From assembly GCA_021792015.1 (NCBI GenBank), contig JAJYVM010000018.1, positions 1 through 18,263 of the forward strand: a stretch of DNA of 18,263 bases, given 5' to 3'. Made by a program: the position numbers and the translations under genes. The notes below the pieces were generated by a model. It had not been told where the DNA came from. It did no database searches and was given only the letters and a program-made list of their open reading frames with translations. Shown here in pieces: positions 1 to 6,633 of this stretch. This DNA comes from Bacillota bacterium. GTDB lineage: Bacteria; Bacillota; Sulfobacillia; RBS10-35; JAJYVM01. Each line of letters opens with the position of its first letter. The first letter of the stretch is position 1.

Positions 1-569
1 TTGATGCCGCCGACGTCGTTCACGAGCTTCACGAGCGCGGCGTAGTCGACGATCGCATAATACTGAATCGGCACGCCTATATACTTCTCAACGGTCAGCT
101 CGGCCGCCGCCGGGCCCGCGTCCTCATACGCCGCGTTGATGCGCTGCATCCCCACGCCGGGGATGTCGACCCAGAGGTCGCGCGGAACGGAAAGGATGGC
201 GGCCTTCTTGCTCGCCGGGTCATAGGACCAGACCATCATCGAATCGGTCAGCTTCGGGCCCGCATAACCGGGCGCCGTCTCCAGGCCGAGCACAAGCATG
301 GTGACCGGATCGGTCGGGCGCACGGGCGCCACGGTCTGCGTCTTCTGCGACGCCACCACCGCGACGACGCGACCCGTCATCTGAAGCAGAAATGCCTTCA
401 CGCCCCCGGCCTGGCGCACGCCGATGCCAACAGCCGCAACCGCAGCCAAGACCGCGATCACGGCAACGAAGCGGGCGACGTTGAGGCGTCGCCGGCGGCG
501 GGGCGCTCGCTGGGACCCGGAGCTCGCGTTCGGGCTCGGCTGCTCCTGCCCGACGGTGTCGTTCGTCAT
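1..569 (-). CDS. LytR-CpsA-Psr (LCP) family protein, N-terminal part
   Basis: The first 189 residues of an LCP protein, cut by the left edge of the window. LCP enzymes are membrane-anchored and transfer undecaprenyl-linked anionic polymers to peptidoglycan outside the cell. An Arg-rich cytoplasmic stretch (residues 21-29) precedes one membrane segment (about 32-50) and a linker. The LCP core then begins with MLVLGLET (91-98), TDSMMVWSYDP (108-118), LSVPRDLWVDIPG (126-138) and QRINAAYEDAG (142-152). The arginine of the PRDLWVDIPG motif and the QRINAAY motif are the usual pyrophosphate-binding landmarks. The ATG start has GGAGG about 8 nt upstream. The catalytic C-terminal half lies outside the window. 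The family call is firm; the polymer transferred cannot be told. Confidence 0.9.
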   Translation of the reverse strand, partial: MTNDTVGQEQPSPNASSGSQRAPRRRRRLNVARFVAVIAVLAAVAAVGIGVRQAGGVKAFLLQMTGRVVAVVASQKTQTVAPVRPTDPVTMLVLGLETAPGYAGPKLTDSMMVWSYDPASKKAAILSVPRDLWVDIPGVGMQRINAAYEDAGPAAAELTVEKYIGVPIQYYAIVDYAALVKLVNDVGGI

Positions 570-803
570 CGCGGCCTCCGCAGACAAAGAGTTTCGACGG
601 CCATCGCGCGGTTCCCGCCCAGCGACCGCTCGACTATCGAGTGATTTCGCGCCACCCTTGGTCTTTATGGCGCGAATCCGGGTTGATGGCACGATTCCTG
701 GCGCAAGCGCCCGCGCCCACGCGGACGAAGCTTGGCGACACGCTACCACGCACCACGAGGTCTGTCGATGCGCGGATGCGGCCTGCGCACCCACGATCCG
801 CCA

Positions 804-1655
804 TCAGGGCCGCCGCCCGGCCGCCGGCGGTCGCCGGCGGCGCAGCTCGTACAGCACGATGCCGGTCGCGACGGCGACGTTGAGCGAGGTTGCGGAGCCG
901 AGCATCGGGATGCGCACCGCGATGTCGCATGCCGCGGCGGTCTCCTGGCGCAGCCCGCGCTCCTCGTTGCCCACGACCACCGCCAGGGCCGTGTGCTCCG
1001 GCACCTCCGCCTCCCAGACGCTCGGCGCCGCGTGCGCTGACGTGCCGATCGTGACCACGCCCGCCGCGCCGGCCCACGCGATCGCCTCGCCCGGCTCGTC
1101 CGCGCGCACGAGGGGCAGGCGGAAGGCGGTGCCGAGGCTCGACCGCAGGCAGCGGCGGTGGCCCGCGTCGGTACCGCCGCCGGCCACGACCACGGCCGCG
1201 ACTCCGGCGCCATCGGCCGTGCGCAGCAGCGTGCCGAGGTTGCCCGGATCGCCGAGGTCCTCCGCGACGACGTACAGGTCCTCCGGCGCGGGCGGCGCCA
1301 GATCGGCCAGCTCGCCGGGCGCCCAGCGCACGATCGCCGCAAGGCCAACGGGGTTATCCATGTCCGAGAGGCGGGCGAAGCGGCTGGGCGGCAGGTCGAC
1401 GCACGGCACCCCGGCGGCCCGCAGGCGCTCGATCGCGGCCAGCGCCACCGTGCTGCGCAGGCGCTCGCCGCAGAGCAGGACGGCCTCGAACGGCAGCCCC
1501 GCGTCCAACGCCTCGCAGACGGCGCGGATGCCCTCGACGAAGCAGGCGCCGTCGGTCTGCCGCACCCGGCGGTCGCCGAGCGCGCGCACGCGCGCCTCCC
1601 ACCGCCGCGCACCGGCGGGCGCTTCGCCCGGCTGCTTGGACTGGCGGCCACCCAT
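804..1655 (-). CDS. SpoU/TrmH-family RNA 2'-O-ribose methyltransferase
   Basis: A 283-residue SPOUT-class methyltransferase that uses S-adenosylmethionine to methylate a ribose 2'-OH in rRNA or tRNA. An N-terminal substrate-binding region (about 18-110, with FVEGIRAVCEAL at 39-50) precedes the knotted domain. All three SpoU motifs are present: motif 1 EDLGDPGNLGTLLRTADGAG (132-151), motif 2 VVVGNEERGL (226-235) and motif 3 IPMLGSATSLNVAVATG (249-265). The length fits the TrmH/RlmB-like group. The ATG at 1655 was chosen because it precedes the substrate-binding domain by about 17 residues; the frame stays open further upstream, but that sequence looks like shadow coding. No strong Shine-Dalgarno is visible. 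The exact RNA target cannot be assigned. It stands 137 nt downstream of the oxidoreductase gene and is probably transcribed separately. Confidence 0.88.
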   Translation of the reverse strand: MGGRQSKQPGEAPAGARRWEARVRALGDRRVRQTDGACFVEGIRAVCEALDAGLPFEAVLLCGERLRSTVALAAIERLRAAGVPCVDLPPSRFARLSDMDNPVGLAAIVRWAPGELADLAPPAPEDLYVVAEDLGDPGNLGTLLRTADGAGVAAVVVAGGGTDAGHRRCLRSSLGTAFRLPLVRADEPGEAIAWAGAAGVVTIGTSAHAAPSVWEAEVPEHTALAVVVGNEERGLRQETAAACDIAVRIPMLGSATSLNVAVATGIVLYELRRRRPPAAGRRP

Positions 1656-1772
1656 GGATGGCCGCGTTCGCCATCGCCGGCGGCGGCGCCTGCTCCACGC
1701 CCGGGCGGCGCCCGTCACGGCACGCTGGCAGCCAAGGCGGCACGTCTTCCGGGCTCTGGACGCCACGGCGTG

Positions 1773-1808
1773 CGGCCCCGCCGGCTGCGGCCTCAGCCGG
1801 TCGGGCCG
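1773..1808 (-). terminator. Hairpin at the end of the oxidoreductase gene
   Basis: CGGCCC (1773-1778) pairs with GGGCCG (1803-1808), and inside it CCGGCT (1781-1786) pairs with AGCCGG (1795-1800), with a 2x2 internal mismatch and an 8-nt loop. The structure overlaps the stop codon of the oxidoreductase gene. No T-tract follows, so intrinsic termination is uncertain; it could equally protect the 3' end of the transcript. Confidence 0.35.
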
Positions 1809-2503
1809 AACCGCTCCGTGCGGATGCGCTCCGCCGGGTGGCCCAGGGCGGCCAGCCCATCCGCCACGGCCGCCACGAAGCCGCTGGGCCCGCAGACGTA
1901 GCAAAGCGGCGCCGCCGCGGGCGGCCAGGCCACCTCGGCCAGCATGGCCAGGTCCACGCGCCGGCGGTAGCCGTCCCAGCCGGCGGGCTGCGTGCGGGTC
2001 AGGGTCAGGCGCACCTCCATTGACCCCGTGAGCGCGTGGGCGGAACCCGCGCGCTCCATCCCGGCCAGCTGCTCGCGGTAGGCGGCCTCGGTGAGGGAGC
2101 GGCACGAATAGAGCAGCCGGAACGGGACCCCCGCCGGCGCGGCGACCCTGACCATGGCCATCAGGGGCGCGATGCCGGAGCCGCCGGCGGCGAGGAAAAG
2201 GGGGCCGCCGTCGGCGGCCCCCCACACAAAGTACCCGCCGAGCGGCCCTCGGACCTCGAAGCGATCGCCGGCGCGGACCTCGTCCACCAGGTACGGCGAG
2301 ACCTCGCCGCCCTCCAGGCGCTCGACCGCCAGCTCCACCAGCGGCGCATCGGGGGCTGACGCGATCGAGTAGCTGCGCTCGGCGCGGTAGCCGTCCTCGG
2401 CCGTCAGCCGCACGTCGACGTGCTGCCCCGCCCGGTGGCCGGGCCAGCCCGGCACGCGCAGAAAGAGGCTGCGCATGCTGGGCGTGCGCGCCTGCGTGCC
2501 CAC
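1793..2503 (-). CDS. FAD-binding oxidoreductase (ferredoxin-NADP reductase fold)
   Basis: A 236-residue flavoprotein of the ferredoxin-NADP+ reductase superfamily. Visible motifs are FAD-binding RSYSIAS (43-49), GPLGGYFVW (86-94), the NAD(P)-binding glycine motif AAGGSGIAPLMAM (105-117) and CYVCGPSGFV (201-210), with a C-terminal TERFGPTG. There is no ferredoxin domain. It lies 25 nt downstream of the sulfite-oxidase-like gene. Stand-alone reductases of this type are commonly paired with such molybdoenzymes, so it probably passes electrons to or from that partner (inference). Start problem: GTG at 2503 is the first ordinary start codon, but the open frame upstream encodes EGAWRLAEVV. That resembles the first beta strand of the family, so translation may begin slightly earlier at a non-standard codon. 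Confidence 0.87.
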   Translation of the reverse strand: MGTQARTPSMRSLFLRVPGWPGHRAGQHVDVRLTAEDGYRAERSYSIASAPDAPLVELAVERLEGGEVSPYLVDEVRAGDRFEVRGPLGGYFVWGAADGGPLFLAAGGSGIAPLMAMVRVAAPAGVPFRLLYSCRSLTEAAYREQLAGMERAGSAHALTGSMEVRLTLTRTQPAGWDGYRRRVDLAMLAEVAWPPAAAPLCYVCGPSGFVAAVADGLAALGHPAERIRTERFGPTG

Positions 2504-2528
2504 GACCTCCGCGAGCCGCCAGGCGCCC

Positions 2529-3146
2529 TCAGCCGTCGGAGTAGCGCTCCTCCCGCCACGGGTCGCCGACGTTGTGGTAGCCGCGCGCCTCCCAGAAGCC
2601 GGGCTGGTCGGCCGCGAACAGGCGCAGGCCCCGCACCCACTTCGCGCTCTTCCAGAAGTACAGGGCGGGCACCAGCAGGCGGACGGGCCCTCCGTGGTCG
2701 GGGGCGATGGGCCGGCCCTCGTACTGGTCGACCACCCAGGCCCTGCCGCCCAGCAGGGCCTCGGTCGGCATGTTGGTCGTGTAGCCGCCGTCGCAGAACG
2801 CCACGGCGTACGGCGCGCGCTCGGGGTCGACCCCCGCCAGCAGGGTGTCGGCGGAGACGCCGCTCCAGCTCGTGTCGAACTTGCTCCAGCGCGTCACGCA
2901 GTGGATGTCGCACTTCACGGTCTCATGCGGCAGGGCCGTGAAGGCCTGCCGGTCCCAGCGGCCGCGCTCGGCGCCGGCCTGATCGACCACGCGGAAGTCC
3001 CAGCGGGCCGTGTCGACGCGGGGGGTCGGGCCGACGGTCAGGACGGGAAAGCCCTGCTCCAGGTACTGGCCGGGGGGCAGGCGGTCGCCGACCTCGGGCG
3101 CCGGCCGCCGCCCGCGGAAGCCGCGCGTGAAGAAACCGGCGTCCAT
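2529..3146 (-). CDS. Sulfite-oxidase-fold molybdopterin oxidoreductase (YuiH-like)
   Basis: A 205-residue protein consisting essentially of the molybdenum-cofactor domain of the sulfite oxidase superfamily. The putative molybdenum-ligand cysteine is C83 in DIHCVTRWSKFD (80-91). Further family landmarks are GYTTNMP (121-127), DHGGPVRLLVP (150-160) and WKSAKWVRGL (165-174), and the protein ends NVGDPWREERYSDG. There is no heme domain, no dimerisation domain and no Tat or Sec signal, so the enzyme is probably cytoplasmic. The ATG has GAGGTGA about 4 nt upstream. The flavin reductase gene follows in a different frame and probably forms an operon with it. The substrate is unknown; family members act on sulfite or on oxidised sulfur and nitrogen compounds. 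Confidence 0.87.
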   Translation of the reverse strand: MDAGFFTRGFRGRRPAPEVGDRLPPGQYLEQGFPVLTVGPTPRVDTARWDFRVVDQAGAERGRWDRQAFTALPHETVKCDIHCVTRWSKFDTSWSGVSADTLLAGVDPERAPYAVAFCDGGYTTNMPTEALLGGRAWVVDQYEGRPIAPDHGGPVRLLVPALYFWKSAKWVRGLRLFAADQPGFWEARGYHNVGDPWREERYSDG

Positions 3147-3197
3147 GGGCTCACCTCAACTCATGATAGTGCCAGATCGGCGGGCGGCCGTGTTGGT

Positions 3198-3219
3198 GCG
3201 GCGCGCCTGCGCGCGCCGC
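3198..3219 (-). terminator. Perfect 9-bp GC hairpin downstream of the lipase operon
   Basis: GCGGCGCGC (3198-3206) and GCGCGCCGC (3211-3219) form a perfect 9-bp stem around a 4-nt loop. It sits between the 3' end of the lipase/phosphorylase-like operon and the start of the molybdoenzyme gene, where a terminator for the former is expected. It has no T-run, so the call is tentative. The remaining 3147-3374 sequence shows no convincing gene. Confidence 0.4.
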
Positions 3220-3374
3220 TTGGCAAAGCCGGCCCCAGACCGCCCCGCCATTGCTGGCGACCACGTCCGTCTGGGACCGTCATACAAGGGGCGATGAAGC
3301 GGCGGTCGGGGTTGGCCGCCGTGACGGCCCACGCCTCCGGCTCCTGCAATGCGGGGCAGGCAGCAGGCGCCCGC

Positions 3375-3758
3375 TCACCGCTCCCAGGCGATCAGCGGCA
3401 GGACCGCGGGCCAGGGGGCGTCCGCGTGGTACGGGATCACCCGCCAGGTGAAGTCGGCAGGCGCGCGATCCGCGGGCAGATCGGCCGCGGCGCGCCACCA
3501 CCCCGCCTCGGAGCCCGGCGCCAGCGCCGCCGTCACGACGGTGGCCGGATTGTCCGCGTAGGCCTGGACGCGGACCGCCGCCGGGTCGATGGCGCCGAGG
3601 CGCACCTCGCCCTGCAGGCGCCGCTCCGCCTCGCGCCGGCCGCGGAAGGCCACCTCCGGCCAGTGGGCGCGCACATCCGCGCGCCACCCCCAGCTCAGGT
3701 CGAAGGCCAGCTCGGCCAGGGGCCGCAGCGCCGGCGGCAGGTGGTCGGCGGCGGGCAT
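3375..3758 (-). CDS. Small protein joining the N- and C-terminal ends of an alpha-glucan phosphorylase
   Basis: A 127-residue protein. Its start, LPPALRPLAELAFDLSWGW followed by RADVRAHWPEV, closely resembles the DUF3417 N-terminal helix region of bacterial alpha-glucan phosphorylases. Its end (IDPAAVRVQAYAD, then DFTWRVIPYHADAPWP and LIAWER) resembles their extreme C-terminal beta-strand segment. The roughly 650-residue catalytic core, including the pyridoxal-phosphate lysine, is absent, so it cannot be a phosphorylase. It begins 5 nt after the lipase stop codon and probably shares its mRNA; GGGGG at the lipase 3' end may serve as ribosome site. It may be a glucan-binding or regulatory protein, or an internally deleted remnant that is still in frame. 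The family resemblance is by eye and needs a profile search. Confidence 0.6.
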   Translation of the reverse strand: MPAADHLPPALRPLAELAFDLSWGWRADVRAHWPEVAFRGRREAERRLQGEVRLGAIDPAAVRVQAYADNPATVVTAALAPGSEAGWWRAAADLPADRAPADFTWRVIPYHADAPWPAVLPLIAWER

Positions 3759-3763
3759 GGCAA

Positions 3764-4666
3764 TCAGCCCCCGCCGCGAACGTACACCCCCGTGCCGCCG
3801 GCGAGGAACCGGCGGATGGCCGGGGCCTTTCGGCGCGCCTCGGCGTAGCCCGCCTCCACCAGGCGGTCGAAGTCGGAGAAGCCGAAGAACGGGACACCGC
3901 TCGTATCGGGCAGCAGGGTGAGCACCGGCCGGCGCGGCCGGCGCAGGGCGGCGGCGTCGGCCGTGCTGAAGTCCTGCACACGCTGCAGCACCTGGCGGAT
4001 GTCCATGTCGGGCGAGGCGGCGCGGCCTGGGGGCGTGACGTCCACGGCGAGCACGCGCTGGGCGCCCAGGGCCACCGCCCAGTCCAGGGGCAGGGTGTCC
4101 GCGGACCCGCCGTCGACGTAGAGGGCCCCGCCGTCCACCACGCCGGTGTACAGGCCGGGCATGGCCATGGTGCCGTGCAGGGCGACCTCCAGGGGTGCGC
4201 CGGCCACGACGGCCCAGCCGCCACCGCGGCGGGGCGGGCGCACGGGGGCGCGGACGAAGGCCACCGGCCGCAGGCGGACCAGGTCGACCGCGGGGGTGGC
4301 GGTGGGTCGCCGCCAGTCGGCTGTCGTGCTGGCCCACGGGGCCAGCGCCAGCAGGTCCCGCAGGAACGGGCGCGGGTCGAGGAGGCCGGACGCCGGAGGG
4401 CCGTGTCCGCGGATCTCGTCCCAGAAGCCATGAAAGCTTGGCGGGAAGTACCGCCAGGGCTCGCGCACGACCTGGCGCGCGCGCTCGGTGAGGGCCGCGA
4501 CCGGCACATCAAGGGCCAGCAGCCCGACGACGAGCCCACCGGCGGAAGTGCCGGCCAGCACGTCCGGCCGCAGGCCCATATCGTCCAGGGCCTGCACGAC
4601 CCCCAGGTGCGCGGCGCCGAGCAGGCCACCGCCGCTCAGGGCCAGCCCCCAGCGCGGCACCGGCAC
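3764..4666 (-). CDS. Patatin-like phospholipase (RssA/YlbK type)
   Basis: A 300-residue serine lipase-like protein of the patatin family, which hydrolyses acyl esters with a Ser-Asp dyad. The oxyanion-hole motif LSGGGLLGAAHLG (10-22) opens the domain; the nucleophile is S41 in GTSAGG (39-44) and the partner aspartate is D185 in YVDGG (183-187). HGTMAMPGLY (164-173) is also typical. Length and layout match the short RssA/YlbK group, with no signal peptide. Starts are ambiguous: GTG at 4666 places the domain at the N-terminus and has a G-rich stretch 6 nt upstream, while GTG codons at 4681 and 4684 are also in frame. It is divergent from the ABC exporter operon and overlaps nothing. The substrate is unknown. 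Confidence 0.85.
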   Translation of the reverse strand: MPVPRWGLALSGGGLLGAAHLGVVQALDDMGLRPDVLAGTSAGGLVVGLLALDVPVAALTERARQVVREPWRYFPPSFHGFWDEIRGHGPPASGLLDPRPFLRDLLALAPWASTTADWRRPTATPAVDLVRLRPVAFVRAPVRPPRRGGGWAVVAGAPLEVALHGTMAMPGLYTGVVDGGALYVDGGSADTLPLDWAVALGAQRVLAVDVTPPGRAASPDMDIRQVLQRVQDFSTADAAALRRPRRPVLTLLPDTSGVPFFGFSDFDRLVEAGYAEARRKAPAIRRFLAGGTGVYVRGGG

Positions 4667-4700
4667 GCGCCATCCCCCCACCACCCCCCATATGCCCGCG

Positions 4701-4720
4701 GCCCATGGGCCATGTGGCCC
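4701..4720. promoter_or_regulatory. Overlapping palindromes in the lipase/exporter divergent region
   Basis: GCCCATGGGC (4701-4710) is a perfect palindrome, and GGGCCATGTGGCCC (4707-4720) is an inverted repeat with a 2-nt centre. They overlap by 4 nt in the 153-nt divergent intergenic region. The position suits an operator serving one or both genes, but no regulator gene is adjacent and no promoter boxes are clear. Confidence 0.3.
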
Positions 4721-4770
4721 TCCGAGCCATCCAGGCGGGCCCCTACCATGGGAGTTGGCTCGGGAGGCGG

Positions 4771-4794
4771 CTCGCGCGCGGATGAGCGCGCGGT
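4771..4794 (+). repeat. Diverged single copy of the GC palindromic repeat
   Basis: CTCGCGCGCGGATGA is identical over 15 nt to the core of the first two units of the 12974-13262 array. The following GCGCGCG completes a 7-bp stem (CGCGCGC/GCGCGCG) around GGATGA. The outer flanks do not match the array unit, so a chance match in GC-rich DNA cannot be excluded. It lies in the 5' leader region of the exporter operon. Confidence 0.4.
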
Positions 4795-4819
4795 GCATGC
4801 GACTGGGGGTGTCGGCGAC

Positions 4820-5503
4820 ATGACGCGGCGCGCCATCGGCGCGGTCGTGCTTGCGGCTGCCGCGGCGGCGGCGGGAGGCTGGCTCGCCCTGCGGCCCGCT
4901 CCGCAGCCCCCGCCCCTGACGGCCTCGGGCAGCGTGGAGGCTGACGAGACGCTGCTGTCGGCGCAGGTGACCGGGGTGATTGCGGAACTGCCGCTGGCCG
5001 AGGGCGATCATGTGCAGGCGGGCCAGGTCGTGGCCCAGATCGACGACAGCGTGCTGCGCCAGGAGATGACGACGGCCGACATGGCCGAACTCGGCCAGCT
5101 CGAGGCGCAGGCACAGCTCTACACGATCCACTCCCCCATCACGGGCGTCGTCACGCAGGAGCCGGCCATGCTCGGGGAGACGGCCGTGCCAGGCGAGGTT
5201 CTGGTGGCGGTCGCCGACCTGAGCCAGCTGAAGCTGACCGTCTACGTGCCGGAGGCGAGCCTGGGCCAGGTCTACGTCGGCCAGCCGCTGGCGGTCGTCG
5301 CCGATCCCTACCCGAACCGCACGTTCAGCGGCGCCGTGACCCAGATCGCCGAGCAGGCGGAGTTCACGCCGAGGAACGTGCAGACGCGGGCGGACCGCCT
5401 GAACCTCGTGTTCGCGATCACCGCCTCCGTGGCCAACCCCCAGGGCGCGCTCAAGCCTGGGATGTACGTGACCGCCACATTCCTCGGGGGCACCGAGCCG
5501 TGA
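4820..5503 (+). CDS. HlyD-family adaptor of an ABC-2 exporter
   Basis: A 227-residue membrane-fusion/adaptor protein. An N-terminal signal anchor (about 5-24) leads to the first half of a biotinyl-lipoyl domain (GSVEADETLLSAQVTGVI, 37-54; LAEGDHVQAGQVVAQID, 59-75). Only about 25 residues of helix follow (77-101) before the second half (HSPITGVVTQEPAMLGE, 104-120). A beta-barrel (138-180) and a closing segment (KPGMYVTATF, 212-221) complete it. Usual HlyD/YbhG adaptors have a much longer alpha-hairpin to reach an outer-membrane channel; its reduction fits a monoderm host. The ATG follows a G-rich stretch. The stop overlaps the permease start (GTGA), so the genes are translationally coupled. 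The exported substrate is unknown. Confidence 0.87.
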   Translation: MTRRAIGAVVLAAAAAAAGGWLALRPAPQPPPLTASGSVEADETLLSAQVTGVIAELPLAEGDHVQAGQVVAQIDDSVLRQEMTTADMAELGQLEAQAQLYTIHSPITGVVTQEPAMLGETAVPGEVLVAVADLSQLKLTVYVPEASLGQVYVGQPLAVVADPYPNRTFSGAVTQIAEQAEFTPRNVQTRADRLNLVFAITASVANPQGALKPGMYVTATFLGGTEP

Positions 5504-6633
5504 GCCTGGCCCGGATGTGGGCCGTGATGCGCAAGGAGTTCATCCAGATGAGCCGCGACCGGCGCACCCTCAGCATGGTGCTGATCATGCCGGCGCTGCT
5601 GCTCGTCATGTTCGGCTTCGCCCTCAACACCACCGTCGACCACCTCACCACCGTCGTCTACGACCAATCGGACACGGCGGCCAGCCGCGCCTTCGCGGAC
5701 GCCTTCGCCAACAGCGGCTACTTCAGCATCGTCGGGCAGGTGGCCAGCCTGCAGGCGGCCCGCAGCGCCATCGACTCCGGGCAGGCGCAGGCCGCTCTGA
5801 TCATCGCGCCGAACTTCGGCGACCAGCTGCTGCGCGGCCGAACCGCGACGGCGCAGCTGCTGGTCGACGGCTCCGACCCCAACGTGGCCCAGACGGCCCT
5901 CTTCGCAGGCGGCCTGGTGGCCGAGGACCAGTCGAGCCAGGACATCGCCGCGCTGGCGGCGCGCATGGGGCAGAGCACGCTGACCGGGGGCGGCGTCGAC
6001 CTGCGGCCCGTCGTTCTCTACAATCCGCAGGAGCTGAACGTCGCGTTCATGGTGCCCGGGCTGATCGGCATGATCCTGCAGATGCAGGCCATCCTGCTCA
6101 CGGCCTCCGCCATCGTGCGCGAGCGCGAGCGGGGCACCATGGAGCAGCTGGTGGTGACGCCCGTCACCTCCACCGAGCTGATGCTGGGCAAGGTCGTCCC
6201 GTACGTGGTCGTGGCCCTTGTGGCCGTCGCCGCCTCGCTGGCGGTCGGTCACTGGGTGTTCGCCGTCCCGATCGCGGGCTCCGTCCCCCTGCTCTTCCTG
6301 TTGTCGCTGCCCTTTCTGCTGGGCTCGCTGGGCATCGGACTGCTGATCTCCGCCATCGCCCGCTCGCAGCAGGAGGCCACCCAGCTGGCCCAGTTCACCA
6401 ACCTGCCGGCCATGCTGCTGTCGGGCTTCCTGTTCGAGCGCAGCAGCATGCCGCAGCTGTTCCAGTGGATCGGGGACCTCATCCCCATGACCTACTTCCT
6501 GCAGATCCTGCGCGGCATCATCCTGAAGGGCGTCACGCTCGTCGTGCTCTGGACGCAGACCCTGACCCTGAGCCTGTTCGCCGTCGCCGTGCTGGCCGTG
6601 GCCATCACCCAGTTCCGCAAGCGGCTCGACTGA
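5500..6633 (+). CDS. ABC-2 type exporter permease (YbhS/YbhR-like)
   Basis: A 377-residue ABC-2 permease. A cytoplasmic N-terminus (RKEFIQMSRDRRTL) precedes the first membrane helix (about 25-43). A large extracytoplasmic domain (about 45-180) follows, with five further helices in the C-terminal half. The typical ABC-2 signature is RERERGTMEQLVVTPV (207-222), the coupling region after the second helix. FLLGSLGIGLLISAIARSQ and LLSGFLFERSSMP are also characteristic. It starts at GTG inside the adaptor stop codon, and its own stop overlaps the ATPase ATG (TGATG), so adaptor, permease and ATPase form one coupled operon. Only one permease gene is present, so the transporter is probably a homodimer. 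It likely exports a drug or other hydrophobic compound. Confidence 0.93.
   Translation: MSLARMWAVMRKEFIQMSRDRRTLSMVLIMPALLLVMFGFALNTTVDHLTTVVYDQSDTAASRAFADAFANSGYFSIVGQVASLQAARSAIDSGQAQAALIIAPNFGDQLLRGRTATAQLLVDGSDPNVAQTALFAGGLVAEDQSSQDIAALAARMGQSTLTGGGVDLRPVVLYNPQELNVAFMVPGLIGMILQMQAILLTASAIVRERERGTMEQLVVTPVTSTELMLGKVVPYVVVALVAVAASLAVGHWVFAVPIAGSVPLLFLLSLPFLLGSLGIGLLISAIARSQQEATQLAQFTNLPAMLLSGFLFERSSMPQLFQWIGDLIPMTYFLQILRGIILKGVTLVVLWTQTLTLSLFAVAVLAVAITQFRKRLD

Noticed and set aside
424..2031. A 535-residue plus-strand open frame
   Set aside because: It spans three real minus-strand genes and an intergenic gap, and its Arg/Ala/Pro-rich sequence matches no family.
2475..3848. A 457-residue plus-strand open frame over the molybdoenzyme and the phosphorylase-like gene
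   Set aside because: It crosses gene boundaries of clearly coding minus-strand genes and shows no domain.
5517..6632. An upstream extension of the ATPase gene giving a 674-residue protein
   Set aside because: The extra part is the shadow frame of the permease; the ABC domain starts properly at the ATG at 6633.
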